In this document: in pieces, positions 43,973 through 54,849 of the stretch
How positions within the stretch are numbered: the stretch's first letter is position 1
Layout of the letters: every line of letters begins with the position of its first letter
From: Ilex aquifolium
Lineage: Eukaryota > Streptophyta > Magnoliopsida > Aquifoliales > Aquifoliaceae
NCBI GenBank assembly: GCA_951799425.1
Contig: OX637391.1
Coordinates: 24,166,551 to 24,230,550 of the forward strand
Reading direction: 5' to 3'
Length of the DNA: 64,000 nt
Translations under genes and position numbers: made by a program
Notes under the pieces: model-generated
What the model saw: the letters and a program-made list of their open reading frames with translations, nothing else
The model's database searches: none
Told to the model about the DNA's origin: nothing

Positions 43973-45869
43973 TGATGAGAGCAAAATATTGCATATTTGA
44001 TGGCCTCATTATATGCATTTTAACTCAACTTTTGCATTTAAGTACTTAGTGTTAGCCAAAGTTGTGAATAATGTTGATATTTTGATGTTGCATGTTTTGA
44101 TAGCTTAAATGATGGATTTTAGGACTTTGCAACTATGTTGGATGTGAGGTGAAGTGGTGGACTCATAAAATGAGGATTGAGAGGTTTGGAAGGTAAAGAA
44201 ATCAAGAAAAATGCATTTTGGATGAAGACCTTCTGGAAGGTTTATGAAGACCTTCCGGAAGGTTTAGCCCACTGGAATTTCGTAATTTTGACACTATACC
44301 ACTGTTTTTCTAAATTTTGACCATGATCTACTTCGAATTTGAAAAAGTGCAAAACATGAAAGTTGTAGATATGGATGTCTTTTTTATTGTGTCAAAATTT
44401 CAGATCAATCCAACGGTTGGATCAAAATTTATTATTTTTCTACCAAAACTGGTCCAGAGCTGTCACCAGATTCCAGTAGGTTAAACCTTCCGGAAGGTTG
44501 TCATCGTTCTTCCGGAAGGTCTTGCCCAGAATGCGAAAAACAGCTTGCAACTCAACTTTGCGGCTTGGGGGTCCCACCTAATCTTCTCCCACTTGCTCCC
44601 CAACATTATCTTACACAAGCACATGCTTCCCTTACACATTTGGAGGACTTTGGAGGCTTTGCATTGAAGAAGGCATGGGAGGGAAGTGGGCTACCATGGG
44701 GGTGTTGTCCTAGCTTGTCCAAGGCAATCAACTCAGCCCCTCTTTGGTGTAAGACCTGCACACACCTAGGGGGACCCTCCATGGACGAAATTCGAGGCTC
44801 TCACTCTCCATTATACATTCAACATTCAACACACAAGAAAAGGGGTTGGCTACCTAAGCTTAGGATTAGATATAGAAAGCTCCAAGGGGGAAGATGATGA
44901 ATAGTGCTCAAAGTGACGTTTTTGCATTTTTCTTCCACTCTTTCACTTGTAGTTTAATGTAAGAACCTTGTAAGCTTCATTTATTGTCTTTAATGTCATT
45001 CCTTTCAAATTTATTGCAAGTTTACTTTCATGTTCTTCATTTCACCATTGTTATTTAAGTTTTCTTCATTTCAAGCTTGTATATTGGGTATTGCATATTT
45101 TTCCTTCATAGCTTTAGATTTCTTGTTGTAAGTTAAGTTTCATGCTCCATTTCCCTTCCATGTCTATTTACATTATGCTTGTCTTTCATTTATGCATAAG
45201 TAGCTAGCTTTTAAGTTGGTTAGTCCAAGGGTGAATTCCATTTGGGGATTCCATTCCAACTCTCTTTCATTCCTTCTCTCGGTGTATGTTGGCTCGGTTT
45301 GATTGGGTTGAGGGTGGATAAATTGGTGAGTCTTTGATATTCCGTAGGCCTAGTCACGGTTTATGCTTGGATACTCACCATTTTATCCCTAGCTTCCCAT
45401 GAATCAATCGTACTTCTAGGCACCATTGGAGGAAGGCTTTGAGTTGGCTTGATATTCCCATTGGAATGAACCTCTTGGATTAGCCAACACTTGCTTTCTT
45501 GCATTTTCATTTTGAACAAAACTCAACAAAACACAAATACAAGATTTTACACTTTCTTTTCTCTTTTTGCAAAATCACTTTCACAAAACTCCCTTTCCTT
45601 CCCTGAGGAGACGACCTTGGAATACTTTTCCAAGTAAAACACCGACAACGAAAGACTCCTTGCGATTGGGGAGCACTTTTGTTCACCACACACGTATTCC
45701 ATTTCATAACATTTTGTTCATTCCGTTCATTTCCATCACCATTCCATTGTTGCCTAATCTTTTGCATCATTCCGAGTGAGAGTGACACTCACCCATTCCT
45801 ATAAGCCATACACACAATTAGGGATGATGTTTAGGGGTTAGGGAATACAACACGGTTTTCATTCAATCA
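43973..45869 (+). repeat. 3' LTR of element C
   Basis: 1897 bp, differing from the 5' LTR at about eight positions, nearly all transitions. It ends CAATCA before the duplication ATCTC. Confidence 0.93.
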
Positions 45870-46360
45870 ATCTCCCTTTCGACAATCTTGTCACTAAGAT
45901 GTGCTTTCACTGCAAGGTCAAGGCCTACGCACACGATGTGCTGCTGCCCCCTGAGGTTGGCGCTATTGGGAAATCGAGTAGCAGTAAGAGGGCAGCAAGG
46001 ACTGGGGGTTAGAGAGCTAGTGCCTCGATACCTGAGTCATCCTCTGCTGGGCCATCCTCTTCTGGGCCTTCTACTTTTGCCCTGGTCCGTACTCTGTCAC
46101 AGCACTTGGATGCTTTGGAGGGGTCGATGTATGGGCTGACCTTGATGATGACTCGGACCTTCCAGCACACCTTCACGGGCGAGCCCATCCCCAGTGGACC
46201 TCCACCACCTCCGGCCAGACCTTCTACCTCCACTCCCATGACTTCTACAGTTGTTGAGGTGGAAGGTTCCAACGATGATGATGATGACGACTCGGGTGAC
46301 GCCGAGGAGGAGAGTGATGATGAGGAGGCTGAGAAGAAGATGGACGAGGATGATGAGTAG
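45870..46360 (+). pseudogene. ORF3 of A1, remaining part with acidic tail
   Basis: Downstream part of the A1 ORF3, after the element C insertion. The visible part is a Pro-rich stretch (GPPPPPARPSTST) followed by a strongly acidic C-terminus (DDDDDDSGDAEEES and on). The acidic tail could suit a nuclear or chromatin-binding protein, but nothing more specific can be said. The copy is broken. Confidence 0.55.
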
Positions 46361-46659
46361 TTGTGTCGTCGTGATTGTTTGTTGTTTCTTTTTGTTTTAG
46401 TTGTATATGTCACACAGTTAGGATTAGAATGATCGGCCTAGTAGAAGTGTCTCTAGGATTTGGGCCGTTTTGTTTTTGAATTCTAAATCCTTGTACTGAA
46501 CTTTTGAATGTAATTAATGAAAAATATCATAGTTGTTCGTTTTATCTTGCCCAAGTCTATTTCTTTAATTGCATTGTGATTTTTGCAATTTGATTATTTG
46601 GCAATTTATGTGTGTAAATGGATTGTTGCAGTTTTACACTTTGCGGTTTGAAAATAAAG
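46361..46659 (+). other. 3' non-coding region of A1
   Basis: About 300 bp between ORF3 and the hairpin, with no coding pattern. The 'tgaatgtaattaatgaaaaa' near 46505 looks like a possible polyadenylation region for an ORF3 transcript. Confidence 0.4.
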
Positions 46660-46695
46660 TTTGCTAGGGACTAGCAAAACTCAAGTTGGGGGGTG
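46660..46695 (+). other. Hairpin and polypurine tract of A1
   Basis: TTTGCTAG-GGA-CTAGCAAA (46660-46678), identical to element C, then AGTTGGGGGGTG next to the 3' LTR start at 46696. Confidence 0.75.
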
Positions 46696-48447
46696 TGATT
46701 AGCACAAAATATTGCACATCATGTATGCTTTTATACCCCTTTTATACTTGCTTTTGTGGTGGAAATGGGAAGAAATGCAATTAATCAAACAATTAATGAA
46801 GTTGTTGTGTGGTTGTAGGTAAAGAGTTGGATATGGCTTGAGTTAAGCCACCATCGTAGTGCTCAAAGTCAATGGAGATGGGGGGTGGCTTAACGGGAGG
46901 CTTGGAAGGTGAAGAAATCAAGAAAAAGGCAAATTAGAAGAAAACCTTCCGGAAGGTTTGCACACTAGAAGGCAAAGACTGCCCCTGCCAAAACCTTCCA
47001 GAAGGTTTTGCTTCGACCTTCCTAAAGGTTTTTCACTCTAGAGTTGGTTCTACTGCAAATCTTTTGGAAGGTTTTGCACACTGGAGTTGGTTCTACCACA
47101 AAAATTCTGAAAGGTTTTGCACACTGGAAAAAACCTTCTGGAAGGTTTTGCTTTGACCTTCCGAAAGGTTTTGCTGAAAAATGCCAGACACCTGCAACTC
47201 AAGCTCTGTCACTTGGGGGACCCACCATTGCTTCACCCACACATTTCTTGACATTGTCTACATACAACCATGCCTACAAGACCCTAGCTTCTAACTGTTG
47301 AGGTTGGAGGATGGGAATTGAAGAGAGAGAAGGAGGGAGGCATGATGGTTGCTGGGTAGGCTTGTCCTAGCCTATCCAAGCCATCAACTCACCTCCCATT
47401 GATGGGAGGCCTACACACACAGGCTATAGGAGCCTCATGGACGAAAATGCAGAGGAGTTACACCATTGTAGACCATTATTCAACATTTTAGAGAGAGAAG
47501 CTCAAGGAAAAAGACATAGTTTAGAGAGAGAAAGTTTGGATTTTTGCATTTTCTTATCCATTTCACTTATAGTAAGTTGTAATACTCTTGTAATCTTCAT
47601 TTATTGCACTTTAATGTCATTTATTTCAAGTGTATTCCAAGTTTAGTCATATATCTTTGAATCTACCATTGTTACATATGAGTTTTTCACTTCAAGCTTT
47701 TTAGTTGGGTATTAAATGCACTTATCTTTGTAGTCTCACTTTTCTTTACATTAAGACAAGTTTTAATCTCCATTTCATTACCATGTCTCTTTCTACATTG
47801 TATGTCTTTGCATTTAATATGAGTAGCTAAGTTTTACGTTGGCTAATTAAAGGGAGATTTCCTCTTGGGTATGCAAAATCAACTCTCCTCCATTCTTCCT
47901 CGCAGTGTAAAGTGTTTGGTTTGACTAGGTCGAGTGCGGACGTGGTTGTGAGTTCTTGATATACTGTAGACTTGTCACGAGGTATGCTTGAGCCTACACC
48001 TCCACTTTAGTCCCTCACTTCCTACGAATCAATCGAACGCCTAGGCACCATTGGAAGAATATTTTGAGTTGATTTGGCATTCCCATTGGAATGACCTCTT
48101 CGGATTAGCCAACCTTGTTTCCATTACATTTTAATCGAAAAAATCCACTCACCAAAACACAAACTCACAAGATTTTACACTTTTCCATTTTTACAAAATC
48201 ACCTTCATACGATTCAACCTTCCTTCCCTGAGGAGACGACCTTGGAATACCCATTCCAAGTAAAACACGACACTCGAAAGTCTCTCTTCTCTTGGGGAGC
48301 ACTTTTGTACACACACGCACATTTTCATTCACATACACATTTTCCCCATTTCTAGCATCGAACCCGAGAGAGAGTGACACTCACCTACATACATAAGCCA
48401 TATATACATGACCGGGTGATGTTCGGAGATTAGGGTGAACGATATCA
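46696..48447 (+). repeat. 3' LTR of A1
   Basis: 1752 bp, starts TGATTAGCAC, ends GATATCA. It pairs with 13514-15194. It is followed by 27 bp (48448-48474) that loosely resemble the post-LTR/primer region of A1 rather than an independent flank. Confidence 0.82.
46941..47175 (+). promoter_or_regulatory. CTTCCGGAAGG palindrome cluster, 3' LTR of A1
   Basis: About eight copies occur, one exact at 46943 and others with one or two changes. Same LTR position as in the 5' LTR, but copy number and order differ, so the cluster has been reshaped since insertion. Confidence 0.6.
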
Positions 48448-48474
48448 AACAATAATTCCTACTTGTTGCCATAC

Positions 48475-49214
48475 TGATGAGTGCGTAGTATTACATATTT
48501 AACGGCCTCATTACATGCATTTTAACTCAACTTTGCATTAAATTACTTAGAGTTAATCGAATTTGTGAATAATGTGAAAATTTTGATGTTGTAGGTAATC
48601 ATAGAGTAAATGATGGCTTTCGGAACCCTGCAACTAAGTGTGGATGAGTGGTGAAGAGATGGACACATTACATGAGGATTAGGAGGCTTTAAAGTGAAAT
48701 AAATCAATAAGTTAGCGGTACTTGGTATCATAGGTACCGATATCTAAGCATACTAGAATTTTGGTACCGACACCCACACCAATTGGTAGTAGTACCCCGG
48801 TATTTTACATTTTTTTACCATGATCCACTTCGAATCTGAAAAAGTGAAAAACATGAAAGTTGTAGATCTGGATGTCCTATATCTTATGTAAAACTTTCAG
48901 CTTCATCAGACGGTGGGATCACAAGTTATAACAAATTTATGAAATCTAGTCCTGAGCTTGAATCCCCCTTACGACCTACCAATAGAACCTTAAAACCTAC
49001 CAGTAGAAAAACCTACTGGAAGTTTTCTACCGATAGGTTTTTGACATTCTACCAGGAGGTTTTTCCTAGAAGTGCCAGACACCTTTCCACGTGTCTCCAC
49101 CTACTCCGGGGGCCCACCTCTTGTCATCCCAACCATATCCTGACATTTTTGACACGCCATGATGGTCTCTTACACCCTAAAGTCAGATTTTGGAAGAGAA
49201 AAGTATGGGAGATG
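48475..49214 (+). mobile_element. 5' part of a third Athila-type LTR, truncated
   Basis: Starts TGATGAGTGC and follows element C LTR order ('acggcctcattacatgcattttaactcaac', 'atgaaagttgtagatctggatgt'). In place of CTTCCGGAAGG it has CTACCGGTAG-like palindromes (48975-49065) and GGTACC sites (48735-48765). It is cut at 49214 by the next LTR. Confidence 0.7.
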
Positions 49215-49735
49215 TGATTAGCACAAAATATTGCACATTATGTATGCTTTTATACCCTTTTATACTTGCTTTTATAGTGGAATTGGGAGGAAATGCAATG
49301 ATGCAAATAATTAATGATGTTGTTGTGTGATTGTAGGTAAAGAGTTGGAAATGGCTTGAGTTAAGGCCCCGTCGTAGTGCTCAAAGTCAATGAAGATGAG
49401 GGGTGGCTTAAAGGGAGACTTGGAAGGTGAAGAAATCAAGAAAAAAGAAAATCTAAAGAAAACCTTCTGGAAGGTTTGCACATTGAACTACCTATGGCCC
49501 TGCCAAAACCTTCCGGAAGGTTTGCATCGACCTTCCGGAAGGTTAGGCATAATGGACAACTTTTTCCTTTACCTCTGCCAAAACCTTCTGAAAGGTTTGC
49601 ATCGACCTTCCGAAAGGTTTTGCCCATAAATACTAGACACCCTGCAACTCAAGCTCTGCCACTGGGGGGGGGTCCCACCTATGATTCTCCCACACATCCC
49701 CGGACACTCTCTGCATACATACATGCCTCCAAACA
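49215..49735 (+). mobile_element. 5' part of an A-type LTR, truncated
   Basis: Starts TGATTAGCAC and follows the A1 LTR, including a CTTCCGGAAGG cluster at about 49462-49620, until about 49735, where similarity stops abruptly. The rest of the LTR is missing. Confidence 0.75.
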
Positions 49736-49770
49736 CTCAATATCTAGCAATCGCCTGAGATCATCCTGTG

Positions 49771-49856
49771 AAAGGATTAAGTCTGTCGATCATAGGAGAA
49801 ACTCAATCCTTTGTTTTTAGACTAGTTTCTCCTATGATCGATAGACTCAATCCTTT
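49771..49856. repeat. 33-bp inverted repeat with 20-bp loop
   Basis: Left arm 49771-49803 and right arm 49824-49856 are complementary with two mismatches; each includes tcataggagaaact or its complement. This may be the end of a foldback element or a breakpoint scar. Confidence 0.7.
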
Positions 49857-50060
49857 GGTGGGACAATGTTACTAATTGGGATAAAAAATGGTGTGAACAA
49901 GGAAGCAAGACAAAGTGATGATTGGAGCAGAATGCAATGAAAACGTGGAACTCGTTCCTAAAAATGCTAACCATGTTGAAGGGAGTTCAAGTTCCAACCT
50001 AGTAGAATCTGTAATGCAAGGAAATGGCCAACCTAGTGGCCAGAATAGTGAATTAATGCA
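49857..50060 (+). other. Unassigned segment, possibly coding remnant
   Basis: One frame over about 49940-50065 reads without stops through ELVPKNANHVEGSSSS and on to a Gln/Asn/Ser-rich stretch, which looks more like protein than noise. No family is recognised. It could be captured host sequence or the N-terminal part of an unrelated element. Confidence 0.3.
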
Positions 50061-51489
50061 AGACTAAAGGAAATTGGATTTTCTTTCTTATAGTAGGCGT
50101 AGACGTCGGGATTATGAGTTATTTTTCATTTTACTCTTTTGGGACTTATTTATCATTTTGATTATTTTTGGGATTTATTTGTCATTTTGGAGTTTGTATT
50201 CCCTCTATATATAGGGGTGAGTGTTTTTCTGATATACTTTTTGATTGATTATTGATTATTAATTTTATTTGCTCCTAGCTTCCTTCTTTTTCTACTGATT
50301 TTTCTCATCCCCTTCTTCTCCTCTTCTCATCTCCACTTCTTCCATTTCTTAATCTACATCAATTTGGTATCAGAACTAATACAATCTACATCAATTTTTG
50401 GATGACACTTTGGAAGCTCTTTGGACTAGTCTTAAATTTTTATCTTCCTTTCATGCCCAAACTAATGGACAAAATGAGGTTGTAAATCGTAGTTTGGGAG
50501 ATTTGCTTAGGTGTCTAGTGGATGAGAAGATGGGATTAATTGTTGCATACTACAAAATTTGCCTATAACAACTCCATAAATAGGTCGACTGGTTACCTCC
50601 TGATTCCCACACTTTAGAATCCGTTGAAGCCTTTGTCTAGCATATCCGTGACCTACATTCTGACATAAGATAGAAAATTGTATTAAGTAATGAGAATTAT
50701 AAATTGACTGTCAATGTTCACCGTGCGTATAAAGCATTTAATGTGGGAGATTATGTCATGGTTCGTGTGCGTCCTAAATGCTACCCTAAACATTCCTTTA
50801 AAAAGTTACATGCTTGAGCCACTGGCCCTTTTTGTATCTTTGTAAGCTTGGACCTAACGCATATCACATTGACTTACCTTCGAATATGAGTATTAGTCCT
50901 ATTTTCAATGTAGAGGACTTGTTTCCTTATCATGGTACTTTTAAGCCTCCCATGTTTCCAACACGTGTTCCTATAGGTGGAGTCACTTCATCGTTAACAT
51001 CACCTACAGTTTCGATTGTTCCCCCATTTCTGCCACAGTTGCATGACCAGATTGCAAATGTCTTTGAGGATCAGATTGTTAGCTCATTTGATGATGGGTA
51101 TCGTTGTTATCTTATTCCGTGGAGAGACCATCCTGAGACTGATGCTTCATGGATTACTAAGGACGAGTTTAATTGGCTTGACCCTGATCTTCTAGAGTAT
51201 TATCACCATCATCTCTCTCCAGATGTGAGTTCTTTTCAGTCGGGGGGAAATGATGGGAATTAGATTTTCGTTATAGTAGGTGTAGACGTCAGGATTACGA
51301 TTTTTCATTTTACTCTTTTGGGACATATTTTTCATTTTGATTATTTTTGGGACTTATTTGTCATTTTGGATTTTGTATTCCCTCTTTATATATAGGGGTG
51401 AGTGTTTGTCTGAGATACTTTTTGATTAATTATTGATTATTGTTTTTATTTGCTCCCAGCTTCCCTCTCTTTCTATTGATTTTTCTCAT
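50061..51489 (+). mobile_element. Internally deleted chromovirus (Ty3/Gypsy) remnant
   Basis: Two similar short LTRs (about 50061-50362 and 51257-51489) flank a ~900-bp interior. A primer site of the tRNA-Met type (TTGGTATCAGAAC near 50363) follows the first, and a G-rich tract (TCGGGGGGAAATGATGGGA) precedes the second. The interior keeps only the end of integrase and a chromodomain-like C-terminus (50814-51263). Gag, protease, RT and most of integrase are absent. The 3' LTR is cut by the LTR at 51490. It is a broken, old copy. Confidence 0.75.
50400..51263 (+). pseudogene. Integrase end and chromodomain of chromovirus remnant (fossil)
   Basis: The early part matches the integrase core (QTNGQ- and EVVNRSLGDLLRCLV-type wording); the open part at 50814-51263 has GPNAYHIDLPSNMSISPIFN, then a chromodomain-like end with YLIPWRDHPETDASWITKDE and DPDLLEYYHHH. 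Chromodomains in this position direct integration toward marked chromatin in the family. The copy is broken, with several breaks. Confidence 0.75.
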
Positions 51490-53123
51490 TGATGAGTATA
51501 GAATATTGCACATCATGTATCTCTTTTGCACCCATATTGCTTGTTTTGTGGTGAAAATTGGGAGAAATACTTTCAAACTCACAATTAATGGAGATTCATC
51601 TGATTGTAGGTAAAGAGCAGGTAAGGTCGTGCATAAAGCCTCCCATCAAGTGCTCAAAGGCAATGAGAAAGAAGGGAATGCTTAACGGATGGCTCGTGAC
51701 CTCAAGGAACCAAATAAATCCCAAAGTAGGACAAAACCTACCGGTAGAAGTCAACCAAAACCTACCGGTAGAAGATTCAAAACTTATCGGTAGAAAATGC
51801 TACTAGAATTCTTCTACCTCAGCTATGCAAAAAAACCTATCGGTAGAAAATCTTACTGGAAAAAACCTACCGGTAGGTTTTCTTACATTCTACCGGTAGG
51901 TTTTACCCAATGTTTCTAGATACCTGCTCATACGACTCCACCTATTCTAGGAGCCCACCTCTTGTCATCCAAACCATACTCTGACATATTTGACACCCCA
52001 TGATGCTCTCCTAACCCCTAAAGTCAGATTTTAAGTGAGAGAGAGGGGGAAAACAAGAGAGAGAAGAGAGGTGGTTGGGAAAGCATGGGAGGAGCATGCT
52101 TGTCCTGTTTTTGCTTGTTCAAGTGTCCAACCTCTCCCCACTCATAGCAGCTCAGTTCACACAGGCTAAAGGAGGGGGATGGACAAAAAATTACCAAGGG
52201 TTACACCATTATTCATTTTTTACATGCTTTTAGAGAGAGAAGCTCAAAGGTTGAAGATGAAATTTTAGAGAGAGAAAGTTGGGTTTTTACATTTCCTTCA
52301 CCATTTTCGTTGTAGTAAGATTTATTCTATTTTTAATATTTCCCTCTTTCACTTTAAACTCTTTTATTCAAGTTTTAATCAAGCTTAGCTAAGTGTTCTA
52401 GCATTTCCATTTCTGCATTTATTCCATTTAACCCTTTCTTGCATTAATACAAGTTTCATGCTTTATTTCACTACCATGTCTCTTTACCTTATGTTGATTC
52501 TTGCTTTTACTATGAGTAGCTAGACTTTTAGTTTGCTAATCTAAAGAGAATTTCCTCTTGGGCATGTGAAATCGACTCTCTTTCATTCTTCCTCATAGTG
52601 TAAAGTATTTGGTTTGACTAGGTTGAGTGCAGACGTGGTTGTGGGCTCTTGATACACCGTAGACTTGTCACAAGGTATGTTTTTGTCCAACACATCCCCA
52701 TTAGTGCCTCACTTCCTACGAATCAATCAAACACCGAAACACCATTGGTTGAATGAATTTAGTTGATTTGGCATTCCTATTGGAATGACCTCTATGGATT
52801 AGCCAACCTTGCTTTCTTGCATTTTTACCAATGCACAACTCACCAAAACACAATTTTCAAGACTTTCCAATTTTCATTTCTTTCACTAATCACCCTTCAA
52901 AACAATTTGACATTTCCTTCCCCGAGGAGACGACCTTGGAATACCTATTCCAAGTAAAACACGACATTGCAAGTCTCTCTACGCTTGGGGAGCACTTTTG
53001 CACACACACACGATTTTCTCCATTTCTTGCATTTGAACCCGAGGGAGAGTGACACTCACCTACTCGTATAAGCCATATACACATAGTCCAGGTTCGTGTT
53101 TGGAGATTAGGGAAAACCATTCA
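51490..53123 (+). repeat. 5' LTR of the chimera (CTACCGGTAG type)
   Basis: Starts TGATGAGTAT and ends ACCATTCA, eight bases before the primer site. Its overall order follows the A1 LTR, but the palindrome cluster uses a different core. Confidence 0.85.
51729..51905 (+). promoter_or_regulatory. CTACCGGTAG palindrome cluster
   Basis: About six copies of CCTACCGGTAG or a one-off form occur 239-415 bp into the LTR, several at ~23-bp centre spacing. This is the same position as CTTCCGGAAGG in A1. Confidence 0.6.
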
Positions 53124-53131
53124 AGCATTTT

Positions 53132-53149
53132 TGGCGCTGCTGCCTGGGA
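53132..53149 (+). other. Primer-binding site of the chimera (tRNA-Asp type)
   Basis: TGGCGCTGCTGCCTGGGA, three changes from the perfect tRNA-Asp complement. Confidence 0.75.
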
Positions 53150-53289
53150 AGGGTAAGCGTTGAATTCGAAGGTGATTTGGGGATAACGGAGGTAAGTCCC
53201 GTGATTCTCATCACGGGCCGAGGTACGTTGCTCCTTTTTACATATTTTTGTATATTCTTTCTTTCAAAATTTAAGTAGTATTTTTGTAT

Positions 53290-54835
53290 GTGGGGACGTA
53301 ACGATCAAAATAGACTAGTGAAACGTGCCTTAGGACCAAATATGAATATAGACTAAGACCCACTCGAGGATGCCGGAGACAGTTTCGGGGATAATAGTGC
53401 CAATATTCCGAGGGGCGGGGGAATGCAAAACCCCCGAATGTAATTTTTCCCTCCAAGAAATAAAGGAAACAATCTCCCTATGGACCCTTCGGCGAGGTCA
53501 GTGAGTGATTATCTCCAATCAACTTGAAGCACCACCCCCTCATGCATACTTCTACCTGTGTAAGCGCGTGGCTTCCTTGTTAAACCGGGCATGTTGCAAT
53601 TACTTCCTCAATTCCATGGAGTGGAACAAGAAAATCCTTATCTACACATTAAGGAATTTGAGGAAATTATTGGAACAATCATTACAAATCATGCCATGGA
53701 AGACATGACACACATGAAATTATTTCCCTTCTCCCTCAAAGACAAAGCTAAAACTTGGTTGAACTCGTTGAAATCCCGATCGATAAGTTCTTGGGCACAA
53801 ATACTTTCTGAATTTTTAAACAAATTTTTTTCGGTGCCCAAGACCACTGCTCTTAAGAAACAAATTCAAAACTTTTCAGAAAAATCAAATGAGCAGTTCT
53901 ATCAATGTTGGGATAGATATAAGGACTTGTTACACTTCATTCCACATCATGGATTCGAACCATGGAAATTGGTGAGTTTCTTCTATGAAGGAATTACACT
54001 GGGCTATCCACAATTCATCGACATTATGTGCAACGGAGAGTTTCTAAGTAAGGATCCCGATAAGGCCCTTGAGTACTTTAACACATTGGCGGAAAATCTC
54101 CAATCTTGGGATATCACGGATCCCATCGATGTGCCAAGGTCCTCTTCGGGTAGTCAGCCAAGTGGAGGGGGAATGTATAACTTGCGTGACCAAGAAGACT
54201 TGCTTGCTAGAATAGCGAAATTGTCCCGCAAGGTAGAGAGTCTAGAGGTGAATAGGAGGCATGAGGTGTCTAACATTACAAAGGCCGAGGAATTTTGCTC
54301 TATATGTGAGAGTGTTGAGCGTTCTATTTCGGAGTTCCCAAACATTCTGGCACTCAAGGAGTTATATCACGAGCAAGTAAATGCTTTCAAGCAAAGTAGG
54401 CAATCATTCTCTTCACACTCCAACACATATAATCCGGGATGGAGCAACCACCCGAACTTTAGTTGGAAGAATGACAACCTTATTCCTCATGGGTCTAGAT
54501 CATTGTCACCTCCCATTCCACCCAAGCAAAACCAATCATACTATGGTCATGGCCTCTCATCTAGCTCCCAATACCCACGGTCCAATTCACAAGGGTTTTC
54601 ACAAAACCCACCTCAGCAAGGGTTTGGTCAACAAGGACCACCTAACCCACCCACCTACCAACCTCCTCACAAGAGAAATTTGGAGGATGTCGTGCATTAA
54701 TTCATTCAAAGCCAAACCACAATCAACAATCAAACCGCCACCGCTTTTAAAGACATCCGAACTCAAATCACTAAGTTGACCAATGTTATAGGGTCGTCCC
54801 AACAAGAGAAAGGGAAATTTCCCGCTCAACCCCAA
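53290..54835 (+). pseudogene. gag: Athila gag of the chimera (fossil)
   Basis: Same order as the A1 gag: QLLPQFHGVEQENPYLHIKE, a long capsid core, YNLRDQEDLLARIAKLSRKV, a nucleocapsid-position segment, NHPNFSWKND, and a Pro/Ser/Gln tail with EKGKFPAQPQEN. The main open part is 53591-54700. It is broken, with a few breaks mostly at its two ends. Confidence 0.85.
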
Positions 54836-54849
54836 GAAAACCTAAGGGG

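Larger units (their letters stand above)
38500..45869 (+). mobile_element. Element C: young, gag-only Athila relative
   Basis: 7370 bp with LTRs of identical length (38500-40396 and 43973-45869, 1897 bp each) and perfect 5-bp duplications ATCTC at 38495-38499 and 45870-45874. I counted about eight differences between the LTRs (about 0.4 %), roughly 0.16 My at 1.3e-8 per site per year. It has an intact tRNA-Asp primer site, one open frame (40527-41513), a palindrome array, a long non-coding region, hairpin and polypurine tract. No pol or ORF3, so it looks structurally whole but non-autonomous. It sits inside A1 ORF3. Confidence 0.93.
13514..48447 (+). mobile_element. Athila-lineage Ty3/Gypsy element A1 with nested insertions
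   Basis: Order: 5' LTR 13514-15194, tRNA-Asp-type primer site, gag, protease, RT/RNase H, integrase, ~2 kb non-coding, ORF3, hairpin and polypurine tract, 3' LTR 46696-48447. Interrupted by the solo LTR at 17895-19244, element B (19453-30634), solo LTR 30661-32456 and element C (38500-45869); without these it would be about 13.2 kb. Athila assignment rests on the primer site, gag wording (QLLPQFHG, ENPYLHIKEFEE) and RT wording. LTRs differ by about 27 positions in a ~520-bp stretch (about 5 %), roughly 2 My at 1.3e-8 per site per year. It is broken, with many breaks. Flanks GTAAT (left) and AACAA (right) do not match. Confidence 0.85.

Noticed and set aside
46009-46413. Ser-rich minus-strand open frame.
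   Set aside because: Antisense shadow of the acidic tail of A1 ORF3.
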